A stretch of DNA of 64,000 nt from Pseudomonas sp. B20(2017). GTDB taxonomy: Bacteria > Pseudomonadota > Gammaproteobacteria > Pseudomonadales > Pseudomonadaceae. This document shows positions 8,936-16,864 of the stretch, one piece after another; positions within the stretch are counted from its first letter, which is position 1, and each line of letters opens with the position of its first letter. Location: assembly GCF_002113125.1 (NCBI RefSeq), contig NZ_NEJP01000019.1, positions 1-64,000 on the forward strand, given 5' to 3'. Under the pieces are notes generated by a model that did not search any database, had not been told where the DNA came from, and saw only the letters and a list, made by a program, of their open reading frames with translations. A program made the translations under genes and the position numbers.

Positions 8936-9592
8936 TCAGTCGCGCAGCGAAATCACCTGCCAGCCACGCTTCTCGGCTTCGGCCCGCAGGTTCGGATCCG
9001 GGTCGACCGCCACCGGATTCGCCACCTGCTCCAGCAGCGGCAGGTCATTCATCGAGTCGCTGTAGAAATAGCTGCCTTCCAGCGAGTGCCCGGTTTCTTC
9101 CAGCCAGCGGTTCAGGCGCGTCACCTTGCCTTCGCGGAAGCACGGCACGTCGGTGCTGCGTCCGGTGTAGCGGCCGTCCTGCATCTCGCACTCGGTGGCG
9201 ATCAGGGTTTCAACGCCCAGGCGCACGGCGATCGGTGCGGTGACGAAGCGGTTGGTGGCGGTGATGATCACCAGTTTGTCGCCGGCGTCGCGGTGCTTTT
9301 TCAGCAACTCAAGCGCTTTCGGCAGCATGATCGGCTCGATGCAGTCGCGCATGTAATCGTTGTGCCACTGCTCAAGCACGGCCATCTCGGTGCGGCCGAG
9401 GATCTCCAGGCAGAAGTTCAGGTAGGCCGCGTTATCCAGTTTGCCGGCCAGGTAATCCTGGTAGAACTCATCGTTGCGCGCCTTGTAGGCAATCGGGTCG
9501 AGGAACCCGCGTTCGCACAGATAATCGCCCCAGGCGTGATCGCTGTCGCCGCCCAGAAGGGTGTTGTCCAAATCGAATAAAGCCAGGCGCAT
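8936..9592 (-). CDS. HAD-IB phosphatase, probable histidinol-phosphatase
   Basis: 218 residues of the SerB-like HAD-IB class: nucleophile motif LALFDLDNTLLGGDSD at the N terminus, motif II VIITATN, and motif III/IV YFYSDSMNDLPLLE. It corresponds by position (just upstream of, and divergent from, rppH) to P. aeruginosa PA0335, reported to be the histidinol-phosphate phosphatase of histidine synthesis; Pseudomonas lacks the bifunctional HisB phosphatase domain. The substrate is therefore inferred from synteny, while the phosphatase fold is seen directly. ATG 9592 places the DxDxT motif at residue 7, as usual for the family. Confidence 0.85.
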   Translation of the reverse strand: MRLALFDLDNTLLGGDSDHAWGDYLCERGFLDPIAYKARNDEFYQDYLAGKLDNAAYLNFCLEILGRTEMAVLEQWHNDYMRDCIEPIMLPKALELLKKHRDAGDKLVIITATNRFVTAPIAVRLGVETLIATECEMQDGRYTGRSTDVPCFREGKVTRLNRWLEETGHSLEGSYFYSDSMNDLPLLEQVANPVAVDPDPNLRAEAEKRGWQVISLRD

Positions 9593-9735
9593 TGCAGTTA
9601 CCCGCTGAAAAGTCAGTAAAAAGGCCACAAGAATACGGTCTTTTCACAAGAGTGCACATAAGCTCGGAACCTTCGTTGCCGCCTTCACAACCTTTGTGGA
9701 ACAATGCGGCGACATGCGTTTGCGAGGTTGTTGCC

Positions 9736-10215
9736 GTGATCGACCCTGATGGTTTCCGCCCTAATGTCGGGATCATTCTGACGAATGACGCCGGCCAGGT
9801 GCTATGGGCTCGCCGTATCAATCAAGATGCCTGGCAGTTTCCGCAAGGGGGAATCAATCCCGAGGAGACGCCGGAAGACGCCTTGTACCGCGAGCTGAAC
9901 GAAGAAGTTGGCCTGGAACGCGAAGATGTTGAAATTCTCGCCTGTACCCGGGGCTGGTTGCGCTATCGTTTGCCGCAACGTCTGGTGCGAACCCACAGCC
10001 AACCGCTGTGCATCGGCCAGAAACAGAAATGGTTTCTCCTGCGCCTGATCTCCAACGAGCAGCGGGTGCGGATGGATTTGACCGGTAAACCGGAGTTCGA
10101 TGGCTGGCGCTGGGTCAGTTATTGGTATCCGTTGGGCCAGGTGGTGACATTCAAGCGCGAAGTGTATCGCCGCGCTCTCAAAGAGCTTGCCCCGCGCCTT
10201 TTAGCGCGCGACTGA
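9736..10215 (+). CDS. rppH: RNA pyrophosphohydrolase (Nudix)
   Basis: 159 residues. Removes pyrophosphate from the 5' end of primary transcripts, which exposes them to RNase E-type decay. It shows the family start [13 protein letters not shown] and a complete Nudix box, [20 protein letters not shown] followed by VG (about residues 37-58). The start is GTG 9736; an open frame continues upstream but the family begins here. It is followed 22 bases later by ptsP, the usual rppH-ptsP operon of gammaproteobacteria. Confidence 0.95.
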
Positions 10216-10237
10216 CGACGGAGTTCGACCCCGAGCC

Positions 10238-12517
10238 ATGCTCAATACGCTGCGCAAGATCGTCCAGGAAGTTAACTCCGCCAAGGATCTCAAGGCGGCG
10301 TTGGGGATTATTGTGTTGCGCGTCAAAGAGGCCATGGGCAGCCAGGTCTGCTCGGTCTACCTGCTTGATCCAGAGACCAACCGCTTCGTGCTGATGGCCA
10401 CCGAGGGCTTGAACAAGCGCTCGATCGGCAAGGTCAGCATGGCACCCAACGAAGGTCTGGTCGGCCTGGTCGGCACGCGTGAAGAACCCCTGAACCTCGA
10501 AAACGCCGCGGATCACCCGCGCTACCGCTACTTCGCCGAAACCGGCGAGGAGCGCTACGCCTCGTTCCTCGGGGCACCGATCATTCACCACCGCCGCGTC
10601 GTTGGCGTGTTGGTCATCCAGCAGAAAGAGCGCCGCCAGTTCGATGAAGGTGAAGAAGCCTTCCTCGTAACCATGAGCGCGCAGCTCGCGGGCGTAATCG
10701 CCCACGCCGAGGCCACAGGTTCCATCCGTGGCCTGGGCCGTCAGGGCAAGGGCATTCAGGAAGCCAAGTTCGTCGGCGTGCCGGGTTCGCCGGGCGCGGC
10801 GGTCGGTACGGCGGTGGTCATGCTGCCGCCGGCGGATCTGGACGTGGTGCCGGACAAGACCATCACCGACATCGACGCTGAACTCGCGCTGTTCAAGACC
10901 GCCATCGAAGGCGTGCGCGCCGACATGCGTGCGTTGTCGGCCAAGCTGGCGACCCAGCTGCGTCCGGAAGAGCGCGCGCTGTTCGACGTCTACCTGATGA
11001 TGCTCGACGATGCTTCGCTGGGCAGCGAAATCACCAACGTGATCAAGACCGGGCAGTGGGCCCAGGGCGCGCTGCGCCAGGTCGTGACCGACCACGTCAA
11101 TCGTTTCGATTTGATGGACGACGAGTACCTGCGTGAGCGGGCGTCGGACGTCAAGGATCTGGGCCGCCGCCTGCTCGCCTACCTGCAGGAAGAGCGGCAG
11201 CAGAACCTGGTCTACCCGGAAAAAACCATTCTGGTCAGCGAAGAACTGACGCCGGCGATGCTCGGCGAGGTGCCGGAAGGCACGCTGGTCGGTCTGGTGT
11301 CTGTGCTCGGTTCGGGTAACTCCCACGTCGCGATCCTGGCCCGGGCCATGGGTATTCCGACGGTGATGGGTCTGGTCGACCTGCCCTACGCCAAGGTCGA
11401 CGGCATTGAAATGATCGTCGACGGCACGCGCGGCGAGGTCTACACCAACCCGAGCGAAGTGCTGCGCAAGCAGTTCACCGAAGTCGTCGAAGAAGAGAAA
11501 CAACTGGCGCTGGGCCTCGATACCCTGCGCGATCTGCCGTGCGTGACCCTCGACGGTCACCGCATGCCGCTGTGGGTCAACACCGGCCTGCTGGCGGACG
11601 TGGCGCGAGCGCAGAAGCGTGGCGCCGAAGGCGTCGGTCTGTACCGCACCGAAGTGCCGTTCATGATCAACCAGCGCTTCCCGAGCGAGAAGGAGCAACT
11701 GGCGATCTATCGCGAGCAACTCGCCGCGTTTCACCCGCAACCGGTGACCATGCGCAGCCTGGACATCGGCGGCGACAAGTCGCTGTCGTACTTCCCGATC
11801 AAGGAAGACAACCCGTTCCTCGGCTGGCGCGGGATCCGCGTCACCCTCGACCACCCGGAAATCTTCCTGGTGCAGACCCGCGCAATGCTCAAGGCCAGCG
11901 AAGGCCTGAACAACCTGCGGATTTTGCTGCCGATGATCTCCGGCATCCACGAGCTCGAAGAGGCACTGCACCTGATTCACCGGGCCTGGGGCGAAGTGCG
12001 CGACGAAGGCACCGACGTGCCGATGCCGCCAGTGGGTGTGATGATCGAAATTCCTGCGGCGGTTTACCAGACCAAAGAGCTGGCGCGGATGGTGGATTTC
12101 CTGTCGGTCGGCTCCAACGACCTGACCCAGTATCTGCTGGCGGTGGACCGCAACAACCCACGGGTGGCCGACCTCTACGACTACCTGCATCCGGCGGTGC
12201 TGCAAGCCCTGCAAACCGTGGTGCGCGACGCCCATGCCGAAGGCAAGCCGGTGAGCATCTGCGGCGAGATGGCCGGTGACCCGGCGGCAGCGGTGCTGTT
12301 GATGGCGATGGGTTTCGATAGTCTGTCGATGAACGCCACCAACCTGCCGAAGGTGAAATGGATGCTGCGTCAGATCAACCTGAGCAAGGCCAAGGATCTG
12401 CTGGCGGAACTGATGACCATCGACAACCCGCAGGTGATCCACAGCTCGCTGCAACTGGCGCTGAAGAGCCTTGGGCTGGCGAAGATGGTCAATCCGGCGG
12501 CGGTCAAACCGCTCTAG
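10238..12517 (+). CDS. ptsP: Enzyme I of the nitrogen phosphotransferase system
   Basis: 759 residues. An N-terminal GAF domain (about 1-165, nitrogen-signal sensing) precedes the enzyme I module. The phospho-accepting His363 is in VLGSGNSHVAILARAMGIP. The C-terminal PEP-binding barrel has GVGLYRTEVPFM, RSLDIGGDKSL and the active-site region VSICGEMAGDP. It takes phosphate from PEP and passes it to NPr and then to EIIA-Ntr (PtsN), a regulatory relay that influences potassium balance, nitrogen use and virulence factors in Pseudomonas. Start ATG 10238, likely co-transcribed with rppH. Confidence 0.97.
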   Translation: MLNTLRKIVQEVNSAKDLKAALGIIVLRVKEAMGSQVCSVYLLDPETNRFVLMATEGLNKRSIGKVSMAPNEGLVGLVGTREEPLNLENAADHPRYRYFAETGEERYASFLGAPIIHHRRVVGVLVIQQKERRQFDEGEEAFLVTMSAQLAGVIAHAEATGSIRGLGRQGKGIQEAKFVGVPGSPGAAVGTAVVMLPPADLDVVPDKTITDIDAELALFKTAIEGVRADMRALSAKLATQLRPEERALFDVYLMMLDDASLGSEITNVIKTGQWAQGALRQVVTDHVNRFDLMDDEYLRERASDVKDLGRRLLAYLQEERQQNLVYPEKTILVSEELTPAMLGEVPEGTLVGLVSVLGSGNSHVAILARAMGIPTVMGLVDLPYAKVDGIEMIVDGTRGEVYTNPSEVLRKQFTEVVEEEKQLALGLDTLRDLPCVTLDGHRMPLWVNTGLLADVARAQKRGAEGVGLYRTEVPFMINQRFPSEKEQLAIYREQLAAFHPQPVTMRSLDIGGDKSLSYFPIKEDNPFLGWRGIRVTLDHPEIFLVQTRAMLKASEGLNNLRILLPMISGIHELEEALHLIHRAWGEVRDEGTDVPMPPVGVMIEIPAAVYQTKELARMVDFLSVGSNDLTQYLLAVDRNNPRVADLYDYLHPAVLQALQTVVRDAHAEGKPVSICGEMAGDPAAAVLLMAMGFDSLSMNATNLPKVKWMLRQINLSKAKDLLAELMTIDNPQVIHSSLQLALKSLGLAKMVNPAAVKPL

Positions 12518-12531
12518 ACCGAGTCGCGCCA

Positions 12532-12597
12532 ATCGCGAGCAGGCTCGCTCCCACAAGAAAATGCATTCCAGTGGGAGCGAGCCTGCTCGCGATGGCG
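12532..12597. repeat. REP pair D
   Basis: ATCGCGAGCAGGCTCGCTCC and GTGGGAGCGAGCCTGCTCGC, separated by about 16 bases, with a CT instead of TT loop. It sits in the convergent junction between ptsP and the NRDE gene. Confidence 0.87.
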
Positions 12598-12612
12598 TCA
12601 GTTCAGGCGCCG

Positions 12613-13359
12613 CTAAATCAGAATGTCCACTTCCCCCAGATGCCCGCCATACGGCCCAAAACTGCGCTCCACCATCCGCCGCGTCCCGTCCGCCTGCACA
12701 ATCAACGCCGTACTCGCCCGAGTCCCATAGCTCTGGCTGGCAATAAACACACTCGACAACAATGACTCGGTCGCCAATCCCACACCGGTATCTGGCAGGT
12801 CAGCAAACGGCGCCGTTTGCGCATCGCTCAATAAGGTCAGCAACCGCTCAGGCTGCGGATCATCCAGCACCGCACTCAATGCCGCCTTCGCTTTGAGCAG
12901 TTTCGGCCACGGCGTATCCAGCCCGGCGTTGGACAGGCCATAAACGCCAGGCTGCAACATCACCGGTTCCGAAGACCGCGCATTGAAATGCCACAGCTCG
13001 TTGGCATTGCCCAGTAGCAGGTTGAAGCCGGCATACTCTGGCGAACGGGCGACAACGTCGGACAAATAGTCATCGATCGAAAGGTTTCCGGTCAGAAATC
13101 CTGCTACCAGTTCACCCCGGGATCGCCGGGCCGGCGGCTGATGCGGGTCGCGAATGTTGGTCAGCGCGGCAAAGCGTCCGTTGGCACCGAGACCGAGCCA
13201 GGTGCCGCCAGCCTCAAGATCGCGACCGGCATGAACATGCGGCGACTCGGGCCACTGCGCCAGCGGGAGGCTGGGCCGGGCGTAGAACTCGTCACGGTTG
13301 GCCGCGACGATCAGCGGTTGGGCATGCCCCGGCCGCCAGGCGAAAACAATCAGGCACAT
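12613..13359 (-). CDS. NRDE family protein (TANGO2-like)
   Basis: 248 residues. It begins MCLIVFAW and contains the signature ANRDEFYARPS (about residues 20-30), then GGTWLGLGANGRFAALTN, the diagnostic features of the NRDE/TANGO2 family. Cys2 becomes the N-terminal residue if Met is removed, which resembles Ntn-hydrolases. Animal TANGO2 has been tied to heme or lipid handling, but the bacterial role is not established. It is a single gene, convergent with ptsP and divergent from the TauE/SafE permease. Confidence 0.88.
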   Translation of the reverse strand: MCLIVFAWRPGHAQPLIVAANRDEFYARPSLPLAQWPESPHVHAGRDLEAGGTWLGLGANGRFAALTNIRDPHQPPARRSRGELVAGFLTGNLSIDDYLSDVVARSPEYAGFNLLLGNANELWHFNARSSEPVMLQPGVYGLSNAGLDTPWPKLLKAKAALSAVLDDPQPERLLTLLSDAQTAPFADLPDTGVGLATESLLSSVFIASQSYGTRASTALIVQADGTRRMVERSFGPYGGHLGEVDILI

Positions 13360-13490
13360 AAGGTGGTCCTTGTGTGTTTTTTGCCCACTCTACGCAGACA
13401 TCGTCCGTGCATCCATCGCCAGTGGAGCCGAAGGGTATCCATCCGTTACCATGCCGCTCCGGTTTTGGGGACGCGCCTTGGGAGGCAGTC

Positions 13491-14273
13491 ATGGAATTTC
13501 TGCTCTATCTGGCGCTGGGCGCCTGTGCGGGCGTACTGGCCGGGCTGTTCGGGGTGGGCGGCGGAATCATCATCGTCCCGGTGCTGGTGTTCAGTTTCAC
13601 CTTGCAGGGCTTCGACCCGTCGATCCTGACCCATCTGGCGGTCGGCACTTCGCTGGCGACGATCATCTTCACCTCGGTCAACGCCGTGCGTGAACATCAT
13701 CGACGCGGCGCCGTGCGCTGGCCGATCTTCAAGTGGATGACCGTCGGCATCCTGCTCGGCGCCGGTTTCGGCGCGCTGACCGCCGAAGCGATCTCCGGGC
13801 CCAACCTGCAAAAGATCATCGGTGTGTTCGCCCTGGTGATCGCGGCACAGCTGGCGCTGGACGTCAAACCCAAGGCCAGCCGAACGGTGCCGGGCAAACT
13901 CGGTCTGACCGTGGCCGGCAGTGTGATCGGCTGGGCCTCGGCGATTTTCGGGATTGGCGGCGGCTCGCTGACCGTGCCGTTCCTGACCTGGCGCAGCGTG
14001 CCGATGCAGCAGGCGGTGGCGACTTCGTCGGCCTGTGGTCTGCCGATTGCTGTGGCCAGTGCAATAAGTTTCATGATTCTGGGCTGGCATGATCCGTTGC
14101 TGCCGGCCCATAGTCTCGGTTTTGTGTATCTGCCGGCGCTGCTCGGCATTGCCCTGACCAGCATGGTGTTCGCCCGTCTCGGCGCGCGGCTGGCGCACAG
14201 GTTGTCGCCGAAGTTGCTGAAACGGCTGTTCGCGGCTTTGCTGTTTTGCGTGGGTCTGAGCTTTCTGTTCTGA
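13491..14273 (+). CDS. Sulfite exporter TauE/SafE family permease
   Basis: 260 residues, almost entirely hydrophobic, with about eight membrane helices. The two family half-motifs are visible: GACAGVLAGLFGVGGGIIIVP near the N terminus and GWASAIFGIGGGSLTVPFL in the middle, an internal duplication typical of TauE/SafE. Members export sulfite, sulfoacetate or other organosulfur anions; the substrate here is unknown. ATG 13491 is chosen because upstream in-frame sequence is not membrane-like. It lies about 95 bases before lgt. Confidence 0.9.
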   Translation: MEFLLYLALGACAGVLAGLFGVGGGIIIVPVLVFSFTLQGFDPSILTHLAVGTSLATIIFTSVNAVREHHRRGAVRWPIFKWMTVGILLGAGFGALTAEAISGPNLQKIIGVFALVIAAQLALDVKPKASRTVPGKLGLTVAGSVIGWASAIFGIGGGSLTVPFLTWRSVPMQQAVATSSACGLPIAVASAISFMILGWHDPLLPAHSLGFVYLPALLGIALTSMVFARLGARLAHRLSPKLLKRLFAALLFCVGLSFLF

Positions 14274-14369
14274 GCCGTCTGTTTTGGCAGGTCGCAATCC
14301 TGGCTTAATCCTGAGGTGACAGCGTCGCCCGGGAATTTTTGAAGATTTGAATGCTAACGAGGAGTCGCA

Positions 14370-15185
14370 ATGCTGCCTTACCCGCAGATCGATCCGGTGG
14401 CTTTGGCCATCGGTCCGCTGAAAATCCACTGGTACGGCCTGATGTACCTGGTCGGCATCGGCGGCGCGTGGCTGCTGGCATCGCGCCGGCTCAACCGTTT
14501 CGACCCGACCTGGACCAAGGAAAAGCTGTCCGACCTGGTGTTCTGGCTGTCGATGGGGGTGATTGTCGGCGGGCGTCTGGGCTATGTACTGTTCTACGAC
14601 CTGAGCGCCTACATCGCCAACCCGACGCTGATTTTCGAAGTGTGGAAGGGCGGCATGTCGTTCCACGGCGGTTTCATCGGCGTGATGCTGGCCGCGTTGT
14701 GGTTCGGCAAGCGTAACGGCAAGTCGTTCTTCCAACTGATGGACTTCGTGGCGCCGATGGTGCCGATCGGTCTGGGCGCCGGACGCATCGGCAACTTCAT
14801 CAACGCCGAGCTGTGGGGCAAGGCCACCGACGTGCCGTGGGCCATGGTGTTCCCACCGTTCAGCGACCCGGCGCAACTGCCGCGCCATCCGTCGCAGCTG
14901 TATCAGTTCGCGCTGGAAGGCGTGGCGCTGTTCCTGATCCTCTGGCTGTTCTCGCGCAAACCGCGGCCGACCATGGCGGTCTCGGGCATGTTCGCCCTGT
15001 TCTATGGCATCTTCCGTTTCATCGTCGAATTCGTCCGCGTGCCGGACGCGCAACTGGGCTACCTGGCCTGGAACTGGCTGACCATGGGGCAGGTACTCTG
15101 CGTACCGATGATCATCGGCGGGCTGTTCCTGATCTGGCTGGCCTACCACCGCGCCCCGGCGGCGCCGGTTGCACCGACAGCTTAA
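14370..15185 (+). CDS. lgt: Prolipoprotein diacylglyceryl transferase
   Basis: 271 residues with seven membrane helices. Transfers diacylglycerol from phosphatidylglycerol to the lipobox cysteine of prolipoproteins, the first step of lipoprotein maturation at the inner membrane. Visible signature regions are IHWYGLMYLVGI, HGGFIGVML and GRIGNFINAELWGKATD. A good ribosome binding site (ACGAGGAG) precedes ATG 14370. It is followed about 50 bases later by thyA, an arrangement conserved in many gammaproteobacteria. Confidence 0.97.
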   Translation: MLPYPQIDPVALAIGPLKIHWYGLMYLVGIGGAWLLASRRLNRFDPTWTKEKLSDLVFWLSMGVIVGGRLGYVLFYDLSAYIANPTLIFEVWKGGMSFHGGFIGVMLAALWFGKRNGKSFFQLMDFVAPMVPIGLGAGRIGNFINAELWGKATDVPWAMVFPPFSDPAQLPRHPSQLYQFALEGVALFLILWLFSRKPRPTMAVSGMFALFYGIFRFIVEFVRVPDAQLGYLAWNWLTMGQVLCVPMIIGGLFLIWLAYHRAPAAPVAPTA

Positions 15186-15235
15186 ATATTCGAACCCCGG
15201 CGATGTCTGCCGGGGCTCAAGGACACAGGTAACTC

Positions 15236-16207
15236 ATGAAGCAATATCTCGATCTGGTGTCGCACGTCATTAACAACGGCACCAAACAGGCCAACCGTAC
15301 TGGCGTGAACACCATCAGCTTTCCGGGCGCGATGCTGCGCTTCGATCTGCAGGAAGGTTTCCCGGCGATCACCACCCGCAAGATGGCCTTCAAATCGGCC
15401 ATCGGCGAGATGTGCGGCTTTCTGCGTGGCGTGAACAACGCCGCCGAATTCCGTGCGCTGGGCTGCAAGGTCTGGGATCAGAACGCCAACGAAAACGCCC
15501 AGTGGCTGGCCAACCCGTTCCGCCAGGGCGAAGACGACCTCGGCGAAATCTACGGCGTGCAATGGCGCAAATGGCCGGCGTACAAGCAGATCCCGCTGAG
15601 CAACACCGCGGCCATCGAACAAACCTTGAGCAACGGCTACAAGCAGATTGCCCAGGGCGAAGAAGACGGCCAGGCCTACGTGGTCTTGTACAAAGCCATC
15701 GATCAGGTGCGCCAGTGCGTCGACACGATCATCAAGGACCCGGGCAGCCGCCGCATCCTGTTCCACGGCTGGAACTGCGCCCAGCTCGATGAAATGGCCC
15801 TGCCGCCGTGCCATCTGCTGTACCAGTTCCACCCGAATGTCGAGACCAAGGAAATTTCCCTGACCCTCTACATCCGCTCCAACGACCTGGGCCTGGGCAC
15901 GCCGTTCAACCTCACCGAAGGCGCCGCGCTGCTGAGCCTGATCGGTCGCCTGACCGGCTACACGCCGCGCTGGTTCACCTATTTCATCGGTGACGCCCAC
16001 GTCTACGAAAACCACCTCGATATGCTCAACGAACAGCTCAAGCGCGAGCCGTTCGCCATGCCGAAGCTGAAGATTTCGGATCGCGTGCCGGAGTTCGCCA
16101 AGACGGGTGTTTATCAGCCGGAGTGGCTGGAGCTGGTAGAGCCGAGCGACTTCTCGCTGGAAGGCTACGAGCACCATGCGCCGATGACCGCGCCGATGGC
16201 GGTCTGA
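15236..16207 (+). CDS. thyA: Thymidylate synthase, long divergent form
   Basis: 323 residues, about 60 longer than E. coli ThyA (264). Methylates dUMP to dTMP with methylene-tetrahydrofolate. Conserved elements are RTGVNTISFPGAMLRF (dUMP-phosphate Arg21), GVQWRKWP, DPGSRRI, the nucleophile Cys192 in MALPPCHLLYQF, RSNDLGLGTPFNL and the end APMAV. Extra residues lie in two places: about 13 around residues 85-101 (ANENAQWLANPFRQGEDD), and about 35 around residues 115-157 (from AYKQIPLSN to LYKAIDQ). All catalytic positions remain, so it should be active. FolA at 29275 would recycle the dihydrofolate produced. Confidence 0.95.
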   Translation: MKQYLDLVSHVINNGTKQANRTGVNTISFPGAMLRFDLQEGFPAITTRKMAFKSAIGEMCGFLRGVNNAAEFRALGCKVWDQNANENAQWLANPFRQGEDDLGEIYGVQWRKWPAYKQIPLSNTAAIEQTLSNGYKQIAQGEEDGQAYVVLYKAIDQVRQCVDTIIKDPGSRRILFHGWNCAQLDEMALPPCHLLYQFHPNVETKEISLTLYIRSNDLGLGTPFNLTEGAALLSLIGRLTGYTPRWFTYFIGDAHVYENHLDMLNEQLKREPFAMPKLKISDRVPEFAKTGVYQPEWLELVEPSDFSLEGYEHHAPMTAPMAV

Positions 16208-16224
16208 CAGGCAATGTAAAAAAC

Positions 16225-16314
16225 TGTGGGAGCGAGCTTGCTCGCGAAAGCGTCGGGTCAGTCGATATTTTTACCAACTGACACTCCGCCTTCGCGAGCA
16301 AGCTCGCTCCCACA
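16225..16314. repeat. REPIN-like inverted REP pair E
   Basis: TGTGGGAGCGAGCTTGCTCG on the left and CGAGCAAGCTCGCTCCCACA on the right, about 45 bases apart. It lies in the convergent thyA/cadR junction. Confidence 0.9.
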
Positions 16315-16330
16315 GTGTTATGTGGTGTGC

Positions 16331-16780
16331 TCAGTGACCGTGACTGCGGCCCACATGCGAATGCTCAACCTCCGCCGCCACAACCCCGCCACTCACCTCC
16401 AACCGCTGCAAAATCCCGCACTGATCCGCCTCCGGCCCTTCGCCACAGCGCTGGCGCAGGTCGAGCAGTTGCGTCTGCAAGGCGAGTAACCCGTCGATCC
16501 GCGCCTTGACGTGCTGGATGTGCTCGTCGATCAGCGCATTCACGCTTTCGCACTGATCCTGCGGGCTGTCGCGCAAGGCGAGCAGGCTGCGGATTTCTTC
16601 GAGGGTCATGTCGAGGGTGCGGCAGTTGCGGATGAAGGTCAGGCGCTCGGCGTGGGCCTGGGTGTAGACGCGGTAGTTGCCGTCGCTGCGGGCCGGTTCC
16701 GGCAGCAGGTTTTCACGCTCGTAGTAGCGGATGGTTTCCACGGCGCAATCGGTCTGTTTCGCCAGTTCTCCGATCTTCAT
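16331..16780 (-). CDS. cadR: Cd(II)/Pb(II)-responsive MerR-family regulator
   Basis: 149 residues, closely matching P. putida CadR as I remember it. MKIGELAKQTDCAVETIRYY is the MerR helix-turn-helix. The metal-binding cysteines are in DQCESVN (about residue 77) and in DQCGIL. A C-terminal His-rich tail (EHSHVGRSHGH) is typical of CadR. It should twist the long-spacer cadA promoter into an active form when cadmium or lead binds. The start is ATG 16780; the open frame extends 20 residues further, but MerR proteins begin at this motif. It is divergent from cadA, with the operator between them. Confidence 0.95.
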   Translation of the reverse strand: MKIGELAKQTDCAVETIRYYERENLLPEPARSDGNYRVYTQAHAERLTFIRNCRTLDMTLEEIRSLLALRDSPQDQCESVNALIDEHIQHVKARIDGLLALQTQLLDLRQRCGEGPEADQCGILQRLEVSGGVVAAEVEHSHVGRSHGH

Positions 16781-16803
16781 GACGGCAATCTCCAAAAGGG
16801 TGC

Positions 16804-16834
16804 TTGACCCTATAGTGGCTACAGGGTCTTTACT
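16804..16834 (+). promoter_or_regulatory. CadR-type promoter/operator of cadA
   Basis: A -35 box TTGACC (16804-16809) and a weak -10 (TTTACT or TTACTT, about 16829-16835) are separated by an abnormally long 19-20 bp spacer. The spacer holds the imperfect dyad ACCCTATAGTGGCTACAGGG (16807-16826). Long spacer plus dyad is the hallmark of MerR-family activation, and the site lies between cadR and cadA. Confidence 0.88.
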
Positions 16835-16864
16835 TGGCAACAGGCACCTTCATGGACGCGACCA

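Noticed and set aside
10178..12556. A 792-codon open frame antisense to ptsP, and similar long antisense frames over ilvA, ilvD and serA.
   Set aside because: GC-rich codon bias keeps antisense frames open. Their translations are rich in His, Gln and Arg and match no family, while the sense strand has complete motif sets.
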